In this document: positions 17,415-26,912 of the stretch, in pieces
How positions within the stretch are numbered: the stretch's first letter is position 1
Layout: every line of letters starts with the position of its first letter
Origin: Streptomyces sp. NBC_00162
Lineage (GTDB): Bacteria; Actinomycetota; Actinomycetes; Streptomycetales; Streptomycetaceae
Direction of reading: 5' to 3'
DNA length: 64,000 nucleotides
Assembly (NCBI RefSeq): GCF_024611995.1
Contig: NZ_CP102509.1
Span: 372,001 to 436,000 of the forward strand
The notes under the pieces: generated by a model
Told to the model about the DNA's origin: nothing
What the model saw: only the letters and a program-made list of their open reading frames with translations
Database searches by the model: none
Translations under genes and position numbers: made by a program

Positions 17415-17844
17415 CCCGCCTGATCCACGGTGATCGCGATGGGGTGCGGTCCGCCGGCGCGTAGACGAGCTGTCTACGGCGTGGGCAACTTCACCTGCTG
17501 ACCGATACTCACCGCACCGAGGACCCCAGCCGCGCATCGGCTGGGGTTCCTCATCCTGTGTGCAGGCGGTTTCAGTGCCCCGGTTGGGGAGGCTGGACTG
17601 TCTGTCGTGACGGGCAGGTGATCGCATCGGTTGATGCTGACTGTACGAGATCATTCCATAGCACACAGTCAGCGCATCGCTACCATCGGCTCACCCACCA
17701 GGCACGCGGTCCTGCCGAGCAGCGATGCTCCCGTGCGGAGCCAGATGACGAGGGCGGCTGCGGTGATGGCGCCGAGATAGACGCAGCCACTCTGGCGGTG
17801 ACCGCCGCCCCTGCCACCGGCAAGGCGGGCCGCTGCAACGTCCA
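17415..17844. other. Intergenic stretch with a transposase-like stub
   Basis: Beyond the GH62 terminator the only coding-like signal is a minus-strand stub at about 17691-17780 (GCVYLGAITAAALVIWLRT), which looks like the C-terminal end of an IS transposase. No complete gene. Confidence 0.35.
17521..17550 (+). terminator. GH62 transcription terminator
   Basis: Ten-base perfect stem (17523-17532 with 17538-17547) and five-base loop, followed by TCCTCAT. It lies about 110 bases after the GH62 stop codon. Confidence 0.7.
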
Positions 17845-18369
17845 TCAGAGCTTGTTGAGGCGGGTGATGAGCTGGCGGTTCGCAGCGCGGGCGGCGTCGA
17901 GGTCGTCTTCGCGGTCGGCGAGTTGTTGTTGCAGTTCGGTGGCGTGCTGTTCGAGGTGGTTGATGCGCTTTTGTAGAGCGTCGTGGTCAGGCGGTCCGCC
18001 GAGGCCGGCCCGTTGCCAGACCTGTTCGCCGAGGGCCTCAGCAAGGCGCTTTTCGAGGTGACGGATGTGGGTGTCCTGGCGACGGACGCGGTCCGTGAGG
18101 TTCGCGATGTCTGCCAGAAGGGACTGCTTGCTCGCGGTGGGACCAGTCGCGGTGTTGATCTGTGGTTCGGCGGCGCGGGCGGTGACGGCGGCGTGCAGGT
18201 CGGGGTGGCGGTAGATGAGGCTGCGGTGGACTCCGGCGGCGCGCGAGACGGCTGAGACGCTGATGTCGGCCCCGCTGGCGAAGAGTTGGTCGAGTGCGGC
18301 GAGGACCTTGGTCCGGCGGCGTTCGCTGTCCTGGTGGCGGGCGTCGGTGAGGTGCCTTCCGCTGTTCAT
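17845..18369 (-). CDS. TnpC-like protein (DUF6262 type)
   Basis: 174 residues from ATG 18369, which overlaps the end of the upstream tnpB remnant (ATGA). The N-terminal HTH (ISVSAVSRAAGVHRSLIYRH) is followed by a long coiled coil (about 90-170: LADIANLTDRVRRQDTHIRH, RINHLEQHATELQQQLADRE). This is the layout of TnpC, the accessory transposition protein of Tn554-like elements, which acts with the recombinases TnpA and TnpB. It appears intact while its partner gene is broken and tnpA is missing, so the element is no longer mobile on its own. Confidence 0.7.
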   Translation of the reverse strand: MNSGRHLTDARHQDSERRRTKVLAALDQLFASGADISVSAVSRAAGVHRSLIYRHPDLHAAVTARAAEPQINTATGPTASKQSLLADIANLTDRVRRQDTHIRHLEKRLAEALGEQVWQRAGLGGPPDHDALQKRINHLEQHATELQQQLADREDDLDAARAANRQLITRLNKL

Positions 18370-20160
18370 GGGCGGTTCGTTTTCCTGGTCTGGTCGATGA
18401 AGGAACCGATAGCGGGCATTCCGAGGTCGACGACCTGGCGGGTGCGGCGCAGGGCGGTGGCGGCGCCCTTGATCTGTTCGCGTTCGTCGTCGGTGAGCTC
18501 GTCCAGGGAGTCCTCGACTCGATGGATGAGCTGGCGGAGCTTGGTGATCTCGGTCTCGGACGGGACTGCTTCGGTGCGGGCTCAGGGGTCGAGTTCGCCG
18601 GTGGCCAGGACGCGTTCGCGGTCACGCAGGAGGGTTTGGAGGTAGTCCTTGAGCTCGGGGAGGTAGGAGGCGTCGGTGCGGAAGTGGCCGCAGCCCAGAC
18701 AGCGGAAACGAAACGGGCAGGCCTGGCCGCCGGCCTTGATGTTGCTGGGTTCCATGCAGATGCCGAAGGGGACGGAGACCTGTCCGATACGCAGCCGGGT
18801 GTGCTCGTCATCCAGGGCGCCCTGGATCTGCTGCCGGGTCCGTTGACCGTTGCGGTCGAACTGGTGGGCTGCCACCCGCTCGACCGCCTGACGCATCCGC
18901 TTGCCGGTAATCCGGTAATACGTCTGAGTTGTGCGCATCGTTCGGTGGCCCATGAGATCGCGCAGGGCGTCGGGCGGGACGCCGGCGTCCGCATGCCGTT
19001 GGGCATAGCTGTGCCGGTAGGCGTAGGGGACGATCGCCGTCTTGTTGAACTCGACGTCGCCGTCGGCCAGCAGCGCGGGCAGGCATTGACCCAGTCCCGG
19101 TGGCAGGAACTGAGGGAGACGTCGGAGAGCCGACGACTGCCAGCGGGGTTGCGTTTCAGGGCGGGCAGCAGGGCGAGGTCACTGAGCGGGGTGTCGGGGA
19201 AGCGGTCCTGGACGGCTCGTTGCTGGTTGCGTACGACTTCCGCGGTGGCGTCCGCGATCGGCAGGCGCCGACCGGGCCGGTTGCCCTTGTAGTCGTGGTA
19301 GATGAGCACGGTCTTGCCGTGGCCACCGGTGGCGAGGCAGTCCCAGGGAAGGCGGCACAGACCTCGTCTGGGCGCCGACCGGTGTCGATCAGGAGCTCGG
19401 CGGCGACACGGATCGAGGAACCGGAGCGTTTCTCCAGCTCGGGCAGGGCCTGGCAGATCTGGGCGAGCACGCGTTCGGGCAGCGATCGGCCGGGCTCGTC
19501 ACCGTTGTCCTCGCGGGGGATGTCCTCGGCGAGGAAGGTGAATTCTGGTGGCAGGGCGCGGGTGATGTCGCCGGGCATGCGCCGGCCACGGTTGCGCAGG
19601 TCGTTGATGACACGCTTGACGTTGCGGCAGTCCACCCTCCGGGTGCGCTGGCTGATCTTGCCGATGCTGGCCAGGTAGGCGAGACGGTTGAGGAAGCTGA
19701 CCGCGTCACCGCGAGTGAGCCGGGCAGGGATGTCGCCGTGGTCATCGGCGCGGTGCAGGCGCAGGCGCTCCGAGAGCCGGGTCAGGCTGAGCACGTAGTG
19801 CTGCATGACGGAGCCGATCGCGTCGCCGCGCCGCCGGGGCATCTCCTCACTGACCCAGTACTTGACCACCTCTCGCAGCCAGGGCTGTGTGATACCGGTG
19901 AAGTTGACGGTGCGGTTGCCTTGTCCGAAGGCTTCAAGGTTCCAGATGTCCTTGTGGCGTTCGGTCTCGGGATCGGCCAGGGCCCGGCGGGCGGCCCTGG
20001 CGATGGTGGACCGAAGCGACTCGATATTGCCGGGCAGGAGGGCCAGGTCCGAAAGAGTGGTGACTTGCTGGTCGCGGGCCTGGTTGCAGAGCAGCTGGAT
20101 GCTGGCGAGCTCGGTGATGTTCCCGGCCTGGTAGCGTTCCTGGTGACAGCCTGTACGCAC
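18366..20160 (-). pseudogene. Tn554-like TnpB tyrosine recombinase, broken and truncated
   Basis: Reads in three frames. About 20160-19330: AGNITELASIQLLCNQARDQ to LLIDTGRRPDEVCA, with the first catalytic Arg. Then VLIYHDYKGNRPGRRLPIAD to about 19090. Then MGHRTMRTTQTYYRITGKRM (second His and nucleophile Tyr region) and a Cys-rich stretch (CPFRFRCLGCGHF) with a TGA at 18582-18584 where Trp is expected. The same frame then runs on (PSETEITKLRQLIHRVEDSL) to a TGA overlapping the tnpC start. The N-terminus is missing beyond about 20160, where the GH62 terminator lies. Both frame changes are single-base losses; the nonsense codon is separate. Confidence 0.7.
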
Positions 20161-20227
20161 GCCTGGCGGCCACCCAGCTCCTGGGGCCGGCACGGTGACT
20201 CCGCACCGTACTGCCACGCACCCGTGA

Positions 20228-20276
20228 CGGGCTCGGCCTTCTCCCGAGCCCGCCACGCCGGCTCCTCCGGAGCCGG
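20228..20276 (-). terminator. Two tandem hairpins ending the xylan operon
   Basis: CGGGCTCG/CGAGCCCG (20228-20235 with 20245-20252) and CCGGCTCC/GGAGCCGG (20258-20265 with 20269-20276), 16-64 bases beyond the GH62 stop on the minus strand. Confidence 0.65.
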
Positions 20277-20291
20277 ACCGGTGTCACGTCG

Positions 20292-21767
20292 TCAGCGCTG
20301 CAGTGTCAGCAGACCCGGCCGGTAGGGCCACAGGCCGTAGTCACCGCCGACGTTGGGGTCGCGTCCCTGGTAGAGGAACTGCAGGTTGCAGGGATCGACG
20401 GTGAAGGTCTGATCGGCGCTGGTGCGGATCAGTTCGCCATGGCTGATGTCGTTGGTCCAGGTGGCGCCGCTGTTGGCCTTGCCGGCGAAGGGGCTGCTCT
20501 CGCTCCCGGCCTGGGGCGTCCACGAACCGTCCAGGCTGGCGGCCGTGAACGAGCGGAAGTAGCGGCCCCGCGAGCCGTCCGCCTCGACGATCATGAGGTA
20601 GCGGTTCTGGCCCTGGAGCTTGTAGACCTGAACGGCTTCGAACAGGTTGTTCGTCGTGTCGCTCATGATCACGGTCGAGTTCGAGCCGAAACTACCCGGG
20701 AAATTTCCGATCGGCATGCTGGCCCGGTAGATCTTGCCGTTGTCACCGGCAAAGAACAGGTACATGTTCGTGCTGTCACCGATGAGGGTCTGGTCGATCG
20801 GTCCTGTCCCGGAGCCGGCGATGCTTCCGGAGAAGAGCACCTGCTGTGAGGACCAGCCGTTGGGGTTGGTGGGGTCACTCGACGTCCGGTATGAGAAGGC
20901 GCTCCCGCCACCCCACTGGTAGGTGAGCACCCAGATGTTCTTCGGCGCGAAGTAGAAGAGCGTGGGCGCGACGGTGGACGTCGACATCGCGTTCTGGCCG
21001 GCCGAGGCCATATCCGACCAGTTGGTGAACGGGCTGAAGTTCATCGAGCCCCAGTTCTTCCCCGTGTCGTGGGTCGTCGCGTAGACGAGCTGCCGGCCGT
21101 TGTAGGGGGCGACGGTGAAGTCCTTGAGCGAGGCCCACCCGGGCTTGGGCTGCGCCAACGGGCCCGTCGATGTCCAGCGGTACGCCGACGGGAGATCGCA
21201 CGGGCCGGGGTTGCCGCCGCCGACCCGGACGAGCTGCCACTGCTGGTTGGTGCCACCCCAGTCGTCGTACTGGACGACGTTCGCGTTGTCGGCGGTGGAC
21301 CCGCCTTGTACTTCGAGGGCCTTGTTGCTGTGGCGCGCGATGAACCTCACGTAGCCGTCCGAGCTATCGGCCAGCCGCCACTGCTGGTTGGTTCGGTTCG
21401 CGTCGGCCCACTGGACGATCGAGGCGCCGTTCGCGGTGGACCCGTTCTGGACGTCCAGCACCTTGCCGGAGTGGCGGGACTTGATGCGGTAGTAACCGCC
21501 GCCGGAGTCGACGAACTGCCACTGCTGCTGGTTCTGATCGTTCCTGGTCCACTGGGTGATGCGGGCGCCGTCGTTGGTCGCCAGGTTGTAGACGTCCAGG
21601 GCCTTGCCGCTATTGCGGTTGACCAGCACGTACGAAGCGTTGGGGTCGACGGCCGTCGCCGCGCCGGCGGGCTGCACACCGAGGTAAGCAGCCAGGAGCA
21701 GCAAGGGCGCGAGGACGGCGAGCAGGCGTCGTCTCAGGTGGACCGGAGACGGATGGCGAAACCACAT
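20292..21767 (-). CDS. Secreted GH62 alpha-L-arabinofuranosidase, last gene of the xylan operon
   Basis: 491 residues from ATG 21767, whose first base overlaps the cupin stop (TGATG); AAAGGAG lies upstream. A signal peptide (1-36, ending AGA-AT) is followed by a CBM13-type trefoil (about 42-180: [30 protein letters not shown]). The GH62 domain (about 188-491) has the same landmarks as the paralogue at 15906: [48 protein letters not shown]. It cleaves arabinose side chains from arabinoxylan so that the GH10 and GH30 enzymes encoded upstream can reach the backbone. The gene is translationally coupled to the cupin gene. Confidence 0.92.
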   Translation of the reverse strand: MWFRHPSPVHLRRRLLAVLAPLLLLAAYLGVQPAGAATAVDPNASYVLVNRNSGKALDVYNLATNDGARITQWTRNDQNQQQWQFVDSGGGYYRIKSRHSGKVLDVQNGSTANGASIVQWADANRTNQQWRLADSSDGYVRFIARHSNKALEVQGGSTADNANVVQYDDWGGTNQQWQLVRVGGGNPGPCDLPSAYRWTSTGPLAQPKPGWASLKDFTVAPYNGRQLVYATTHDTGKNWGSMNFSPFTNWSDMASAGQNAMSTSTVAPTLFYFAPKNIWVLTYQWGGGSAFSYRTSSDPTNPNGWSSQQVLFSGSIAGSGTGPIDQTLIGDSTNMYLFFAGDNGKIYRASMPIGNFPGSFGSNSTVIMSDTTNNLFEAVQVYKLQGQNRYLMIVEADGSRGRYFRSFTAASLDGSWTPQAGSESSPFAGKANSGATWTNDISHGELIRTSADQTFTVDPCNLQFLYQGRDPNVGGDYGLWPYRPGLLTLQR

Positions 21768-22510
21768 CAGAAAAGCTCCTTTGGGGGGCGGGGGTGAGGT
21801 GAACCCGACGAACCGCCGAGCGGCCGCGTCAGGGGGTCGGGGACGGGATAGGTGTGAAGGCGGCCGCACATGCCGAAGCGCTGGTGCTCCGGGCACTCCA
21901 GTCGTGAGACTTCGCCGTGGTCGAGGTGGGAGAGGTCTCCGGCCTTCAGCCGTTCCAGCTGACGGCCGGTCGTGACGGCTGCGGCCAGGGGGCCGTCACG
22001 CCAGCGGAGCCACCAGGCGTCCAGGAGCTCGCTTTTCAGGCGGTGGGCCGCGATGTGGAACTCCTGTAGCCCGCCTTCGCGCAAGGCCAGGAAACCCTCG
22101 AGTGCCAGGTCGCGGCGGCGGCGCGCTGCCGCGGAATGGTCGCCGGTCAGGGCGGCAGCCTTCCGGTAGGCGTGGGGATCGGCCAGGACCGGAGCAGGGA
22201 AGGTGAAGACGGCGTCGCCCGCCTCGGGGAGTCCGCTGTTCTGCATGAGCACCACGAGGCGCAGGCCGCCGTCGTTGACGAGGCGGTGGATCGTGCCGGG
22301 GGTGAACCAGACGACGTCGCCGGGGAGCAGCGGGGTCTCGGTGAAGGCGGAGGTGGTGAGGGTCTGGACGCTGCCCGCGCCGCCGATGACGACGTAGGCC
22401 TCGGAGCAGACGAGGTGCATGTGGGGCGTGCCGCCGCACAGCCCGTCCGCGGCCTGCCAGTCGTACACCGTCAACCCGGAGATCCCCACGCCGCCGGGGA
22501 GCGGGGTCAC
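21767..22510 (-). CDS. Cupin-domain protein in the xylan operon
   Basis: About 247 residues from GTG 22510, which overlaps the PmoA-like stop by four bases (GTGA). The N-terminal ~115 residues form a single cupin barrel: [20 protein letters not shown] (His-x-His..Glu) and [15 protein letters not shown] (second His), enough to bind one metal. The C-terminal half is helical and Arg-rich without a known motif. There is no signal peptide, so it is cytoplasmic. It follows an oxidoreductase and a PmoA-family protein, a trio that suggests handling of a modified sugar released from xylan. Substrate and reaction are unknown: a sugar isomerase, dioxygenase or sensor are all possible. Confidence 0.75.
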   Translation of the reverse strand: MTPLPGGVGISGLTVYDWQAADGLCGGTPHMHLVCSEAYVVIGGAGSVQTLTTSAFTETPLLPGDVVWFTPGTIHRLVNDGGLRLVVLMQNSGLPEAGDAVFTFPAPVLADPHAYRKAAALTGDHSAAARRRRDLALEGFLALREGGLQEFHIAAHRLKSELLDAWWLRWRDGPLAAAVTTGRQLERLKAGDLSHLDHGEVSRLECPEHQRFGMCGRLHTYPVPDPLTRPLGGSSGSPHPRPPKELF

Positions 22511-23367
22511 CACGAGTGTTCCGCGATGTGGCGGGACAGGCGCCCGGGGGTCCATGCGCCGTCGGCCACGACGATCCGGTAGCGGCGCGACAGGGTGTCG
22601 CCAGGGGCCAGCGGCAGTTCTTTGTCGAACGCCAGGGACGGGTTGACGGCGGGGATGGGCTCGCTGCGGACGAACCAGTGGCAGGGGGCGTCGGGATCGT
22701 CCAGGAACAGGAGCGTGGAGGAGCGGTCGACCTCGTCGTGCGTGCCGATGAAGGCCAGCCAGTCCCCCTGCTCGCCCATCGCGGGGCCGATCACTTCGCC
22801 GCCGGTGAAGTCGCGCGGGCCGCGCCAGAACAGGCCGGAGTATCCGGCGAGCCTTCTGCCCTGCGTACCGGGGCTGCCGAACATCAGGCCGGCGTCGCGG
22901 ACGTTGGTCAGCGAGATGGTGACGTCCAGGGTCCAGGAGTCGGCCCCGATGCCGTGTGCGGTCAGCGTGCGGTGCTCGTCGATCCAGTGCTCCCCCGCCA
23001 TCGTGTGCCAGGCCAGGGCTTCGGTGATCACGGCGCGGCCGTGGCCGGTTTCGGCGGACAGGGTGAGGCTGCGCATCGTGCCGAGGTTCGGCAGGTCCAC
23101 GTAGCCCTGGCCGCGCAGGTAGGTGCCGCCGCCCCAGAAGTTCTGCCCCGACACCCACGACGCCGTGATCTGGATGCCCTTGTGCCAGCGGTGGTCGTGC
23201 GGCCGGTACCCGGTGACCACGTCGCCTGCGAGCGTGCGTACCGGATGCAGGTAGGGCTTCGGCGCTTCGAAGGGGTCCATGACCGGCCGGTGCACGTACC
23301 GGAAGAGGTCGACGTCGCGAGCTCGGACGGTCAGCGAGTCCTCGTTCTCGAGAAGTTCGAAGGTCAC
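22507..23367 (-). CDS. PmoA-family (DUF6807) protein in the xylan operon
   Basis: About 286 residues from GTG 23367, overlapping the previous stop (GTGA) and the next start (GTGA). Soluble beta-rich protein with the family signatures FRYVHRPVMDPFEAPKPYLH, GDVVTGYRPHDHRWHKGIQI and ALAWHTMAGEHW, and the C-terminal PCHWFVRSEPIPAVNPSLAF. Despite the family name there is no evidence that it is a methane monooxygenase subunit. The conserved His-rich boxes and fold resemble carbohydrate mutarotase-type sandwiches. In Actinobacteria it usually accompanies a Gfo/Idh/MocA dehydrogenase, as here. I infer a role in converting an imported sugar acid or methylated sugar. Confidence 0.8.
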   Translation of the reverse strand: MTFELLENEDSLTVRARDVDLFRYVHRPVMDPFEAPKPYLHPVRTLAGDVVTGYRPHDHRWHKGIQITASWVSGQNFWGGGTYLRGQGYVDLPNLGTMRSLTLSAETGHGRAVITEALAWHTMAGEHWIDEHRTLTAHGIGADSWTLDVTISLTNVRDAGLMFGSPGTQGRRLAGYSGLFWRGPRDFTGGEVIGPAMGEQGDWLAFIGTHDEVDRSSTLLFLDDPDAPCHWFVRSEPIPAVNPSLAFDKELPLAPGDTLSRRYRIVVADGAWTPGRLSRHIAEHSW

Positions 23368-24410
23368 CGGAACACCCCCGGGCGCCCTCCGTTGAGCGAA
23401 CCGTAGAACGGGTCGGCCGCGTCGATCTCTCCGCGCCGGACCGGCAGGCCGGTGATCGCGGCCTTGTACAAGGCGGTGACCAGTTCCATGGTGGGCCTGC
23501 CGAGGTCGGGCCGGATCCCCGCCTCGTAGCCGTCCAGGAAGGCCGCGAGCTGGGCGGTGTGCGAGCTGGGCAGGTCGTCCGGCGGCTCCCACTGCACGCC
23601 CGGCGCCCCTGTGGTGAAGGTCCAGTCCGCATTGGAGTAGCCGTACAGGTGCCGCAGCTCGACCGTGGCGTCGGTGAGATCGAAGCGCAGGTAGCTCTCC
23701 TCGCGTGGGGAAAGGACGCTGTTGACGACCGTCGCGATGGCTCCGTTGTCGAACCGGACCAGGGCCGCGGACACGTCCTCGGTCTGGACTTCGCGCGCGA
23801 GGCGGCCGGCCATCGCGCGTACCTCGGCCCATTCGCCGAGCACCGCGAGCAGCAGGTCCATCTGGTGGATGCCGTGGCCCAGAGTCGGGCCACCGCCCTC
23901 GCTCTCCCAGGTGCCGCGCCAGGGCACGTCGTAGTAGGCGTCGTCGCGGTACCACGCCGTGACGCACTGCGCGATGAGCGGACGGCCCAGGGTCCCGGCC
24001 GTGATCCGGTCGCGCAGGTACCGGGCCCCCGAGCCGTACCTGTGCTGGAACACCGCGCCCGCGAGGGCGGGCCCTTCGGCGCGACGGATCCGGTCGAGCT
24101 CGGCCAGCGACAGGGCCACCGGCTTTTCGCACCACACCCACGCCTGCGACTCCAGGCAGGCCACGGCCTGGTCGGCGTGCAGGAACGGAGGCGTGCACAG
24201 GTGCACGAGGTCCGGACTCTGCTCCTCGAGCATCGTGTGCAGGTCGGTGTAGACCGCGGGGATGCCGTGTTCGGCCGCGAACGCCTCGGCGCGCGCGGCG
24301 TCCACGTCGACGGCTGCCACGATCCGGGCCCGGTGCGCCTGCGCGCGGAGGGCCGGAACGTGGCAGATGCCCGCGATCCCGCCCGTTCCGACGATCGCCG
24401 TCCTGATCAT
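23364..24410 (-). CDS. Gfo/Idh/MocA-family sugar oxidoreductase
   Basis: 348 residues from ATG 24410, overlapping the GH10 stop (ATGA). The N-terminal Rossmann fold has the NAD(P) motif IVGTGGIAGICHVPALRA and the family box EKPVALSLAELDRIRRA (Glu-Lys-Pro with catalytic Lys). The C-terminal half is the GFO_IDH_MocA dimerisation/substrate domain, with GGPTLGHGIHQMDLLLAVLG supplying the conserved Asp/His. It is cytoplasmic and catalyses NAD(P)-dependent oxidation, reduction or epimerisation of a sugar. It lies between secreted xylanases and the PmoA/cupin genes, so the substrate is probably a xylan-derived sugar such as (4-O-methyl)glucuronate, arabinose or xylose. That last step is inference. 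Confidence 0.85.
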   Translation of the reverse strand: MIRTAIVGTGGIAGICHVPALRAQAHRARIVAAVDVDAARAEAFAAEHGIPAVYTDLHTMLEEQSPDLVHLCTPPFLHADQAVACLESQAWVWCEKPVALSLAELDRIRRAEGPALAGAVFQHRYGSGARYLRDRITAGTLGRPLIAQCVTAWYRDDAYYDVPWRGTWESEGGGPTLGHGIHQMDLLLAVLGEWAEVRAMAGRLAREVQTEDVSAALVRFDNGAIATVVNSVLSPREESYLRFDLTDATVELRHLYGYSNADWTFTTGAPGVQWEPPDDLPSSHTAQLAAFLDGYEAGIRPDLGRPTMELVTALYKAAITGLPVRRGEIDAADPFYGSLNGGRPGVFR

Positions 24411-25465
24411 CCGCCCAGCACCTCCTTGATCGAGTGGTAGGCGGGCTTGGGCAGCAGGTTCTCGTCGTAGGGCAGCGCTGCGCCCTCGCCGGGGAAGACG
24501 GAGGGGATCCACGAGTACTTGTCCGTGTAGTCCCAGATGGTGACGCCGACGCACTTCTTGACCGCCAGACATGCCTTGACGTAGTCCGCGTACCAGGTGG
24601 CCTGGGTGGCGAGCTTCTCCGGGGTCGCGGGGAGGGCCATCCGGATGTCGAGCTCGGTGACCGCGACGTCGACCCCGAGGTCGGCGAAGCGCTGCATGTT
24701 CTGCTGGACATCGCCGGGGAAGCCGTACTGGAGCGCCAGGTGGCCCTGGATGCCGAAGCCCTCCACCGGGACCCCGTCGGCCTTCAACTGCTTGATCAGG
24801 GTGTAGTAGGCGTCGCTCTTGGGGCCTATGCCGTCGACGTTGTAGTCGTTGAGGTACAGCTTGGCGTGCCGGTCGGCCTCGTGGGCCCAGCGCAGGGCGT
24901 CGGCGATGTAGCCGGGGCCGAGCGTCTTGTAGAAGAGCGATTCGCGGTAGGTGCCGTCCTCGTTGAAGGCCTCGTTGACGACGTCCCAGTGGATCACCTG
25001 GCCCTTGAAGTGCCGGACCTCCGTCTGGATGTGGTTCTTGAGGATGGCGCGCAGCTCGTCGGCGCTCCAGGTGCCCTCGGTGAGCCAGGCGGGGAGCTGG
25101 TTGTGCCAGATGAGGGTGTGGCCGCGGACCTTCTGGTGGTGGGCCTTGGCGAACGCGACGACCTTGTCGGCGTCGGTGAAGTCGAAGACGCCGCGCTCGG
25201 GCTCGGTGGCGTACCACTTCATGGCGTTGCCGGGGGTGGTCTGGCCGAATTCGCTGCCGAGGAGCCGCAGGTAGGCGGCGTCGGTGAACTCGGGGTTGTC
25301 GGTGGCGGAGCCGAAGTACTTGTGGTGCTTCGCGGCCAGTTCGCCGAGTGTCCTGGGACGGGGCTCGGCGGCCGCGGGCGCTGCGGCGAGACCGGCCGAG
25401 AGGCAGATGGCGGCGGACAGGGCGGTGAGGATCCGGGACATGGGAACGGACGTGTGAAGGGACAT
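24407..25465 (-). CDS. Secreted GH10 endo-1,4-beta-xylanase, single domain
   Basis: 352 residues from ATG 25465 with GAGGAG upstream. A signal peptide (about 1-33) is followed by a GH10 (beta/alpha)8 barrel filling the rest: WHNQLPAW, the acid/base Glu165 in WDVVNEAF and the nucleophile Glu271 in TELDIRM. There is no binding module, in contrast to the XlnA-type enzyme at 42426. It cuts the xylan backbone outside the cell into short oligosaccharides suited to the ABC transporter encoded at the start of the operon. It lies 29 bases after the GH30 gene and overlaps the next gene by four bases. Confidence 0.92.
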   Translation of the reverse strand: MSLHTSVPMSRILTALSAAICLSAGLAAAPAAAEPRPRTLGELAAKHHKYFGSATDNPEFTDAAYLRLLGSEFGQTTPGNAMKWYATEPERGVFDFTDADKVVAFAKAHHQKVRGHTLIWHNQLPAWLTEGTWSADELRAILKNHIQTEVRHFKGQVIHWDVVNEAFNEDGTYRESLFYKTLGPGYIADALRWAHEADRHAKLYLNDYNVDGIGPKSDAYYTLIKQLKADGVPVEGFGIQGHLALQYGFPGDVQQNMQRFADLGVDVAVTELDIRMALPATPEKLATQATWYADYVKACLAVKKCVGVTIWDYTDKYSWIPSVFPGEGAALPYDENLLPKPAYHSIKEVLGG

Positions 25466-25494
25466 GGCGGGTTACTCCTCGGGGTGCAGGCGGT

Positions 25495-26877
25495 TCAGTC
25501 GAGGACGATCGTCGTCAGCGCGCGCGGGGCGAGCGTCGCCGTGAGGGTCGTGCCGTGCGTGGAGACGATGTCGGCCGGGGTGATCGAGCGGGTCCCGTCG
25601 GTGACGTAGCCGTCGGGGTGCCGGTCGTGCCCGCCGCGAAGGGAGAACTCGGTGGAGCTTTCGGTGGTCGCGGTGTTGAGGATTTCGATCACGCGGCTGC
25701 CGTCGGTGTTGCGGAAGGCAGTGATCTGCAGTGCCGGGTCGGCGTTCGTGACCGTCACGCGGACGGCGCCGGGGCGGATGAAGCGGCTGAAGGCGGCCAG
25801 GGCCCAGTACCGCTTGGACACCCGGTAGTCGTCACCGGGGTTGGCGAGCTGGATGAGCCCCCGGGTCGCGCCGAGGGACGCTCCGGTCCAGTAGACGTAG
25901 GCACTGGCGTTGCCGACGGTCAGGGTGTTCTGGATGTCGGCGGCGACGGCGAGACCGCCGTAGCCGCTGCCGTCGTCCCAGTTCTCGTTCCAGGTGGCGC
26001 CGTCCGGAGACCATTCCGACATCCACACGGGCTTGTCGGTCGGCTGCGGGACCGCGGTCGGACCGCTGTAGCGGTGGCCGGTGATGGTCCGCACGGCCTT
26101 GCCTGCGGCGGGGTCCGCCTCGATGGCCTCGGTGTAGGCGACCTGCCGGTCCCAGCCCGCGGCGTCGCAGCAGACCAGCTCGGTCTTCAATCCGGATGCG
26201 CGAACGGTCGGCCCGAGCACCTTGAGGAAGTCGACGGCCTGCTGCGGGGTGAACCGCATCGAGGCGTAGGTCGCCGTCCAGTCGGGTTCGTTGGTGAATC
26301 CCAGGTCGGTGATCCCGATGCCTTCCTGCTGGTAGAACTTCGCGTACTGCACGAGGTAGTTCGCATAGGCCTGACGCCATTCGGGCCGCAGCTCGCCGCC
26401 GTTGTTCTCGCTTCCGTTGGTCTTCATGAAGGCCGGGGCGCTCCAGGCGTCGGCGTAGAACCGTTTGACGCCATAGGCCTTGGCCTCCTTGGCAAGCCAG
26501 ACCTGGCCGCCGTCCCAGCCGTCCCAGACGTACTTCGGCGTGGCGTCCGGCCCGCCGGGATCGGCCGGCAGGATCGTCGGCATGTGGTCGTAGACCCTGT
26601 CGGTCGACGACCCGATGCCCAGGCGCAGGATCGAAAGGCCCGCGCCCTTGTCCTTGCTGAGCAGCAGGTCGAGCACTTCGCGCTGCTTGGCCGGGCTGAG
26701 GCCGCGCGCGCCGTGCAGCAGGTCAGCCCGCTGGAAGGCCATCGAGAAGCCGAATCCGTCTATGGGCTGGAGCGCTGTGCGAAAGTCGATGCCGCTGCCG
26801 CTTCGCGCGGGGGCAGCCACGGCCTGCGATGTTAGCGCTAACAAAATTGGGACTGTCAGTGCGATCAGGCGTTTCAC
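25495..26877 (-). CDS. Secreted GH30 endo-xylanase (glucuronoxylanase-type)
   Basis: 460 residues from GTG 26877 with GAGGAGAC upstream. The signal peptide (about 1-22) has an unusual DNA sequence: codons 12-16 are TTG TTA GCG CTA ACA, forming a LacI-type operator and containing a bldA-type TTA codon. The GH30 barrel carries acid/base Glu197 (TNEPDW) and nucleophile Glu288 (MSEWSPDG), followed by a C-terminal beta-sandwich (about 385-460). GH30 xylanases commonly recognise glucuronic-acid branches; whether this one belongs to the glucuronoxylan subfamily cannot be proved from motifs alone. The gene lies 35 bases after the permease gene, so it is transporter-coupled and may also have its own control. 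Confidence 0.88.
   Translation of the reverse strand: MKRLIALTVPILLALTSQAVAAPARSGSGIDFRTALQPIDGFGFSMAFQRADLLHGARGLSPAKQREVLDLLLSKDKGAGLSILRLGIGSSTDRVYDHMPTILPADPGGPDATPKYVWDGWDGGQVWLAKEAKAYGVKRFYADAWSAPAFMKTNGSENNGGELRPEWRQAYANYLVQYAKFYQQEGIGITDLGFTNEPDWTATYASMRFTPQQAVDFLKVLGPTVRASGLKTELVCCDAAGWDRQVAYTEAIEADPAAGKAVRTITGHRYSGPTAVPQPTDKPVWMSEWSPDGATWNENWDDGSGYGGLAVAADIQNTLTVGNASAYVYWTGASLGATRGLIQLANPGDDYRVSKRYWALAAFSRFIRPGAVRVTVTNADPALQITAFRNTDGSRVIEILNTATTESSTEFSLRGGHDRHPDGYVTDGTRSITPADIVSTHGTTLTATLAPRALTTIVLD
26830..26843. promoter_or_regulatory. LacI-type operator inside the GH30 signal-peptide coding region
   Basis: TGTTAGCGCTAACA, a perfect 14-bp palindrome 34-47 bases downstream of the GH30 start codon. 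It could act as a roadblock or as the operator of an internal promoter. It matches 15754-15769 exactly in its core. Confidence 0.7.
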
Positions 26878-26912
26878 AACGTCTCCTCGGGGTGGAAATC
26901 GCGCGGGGCGGG

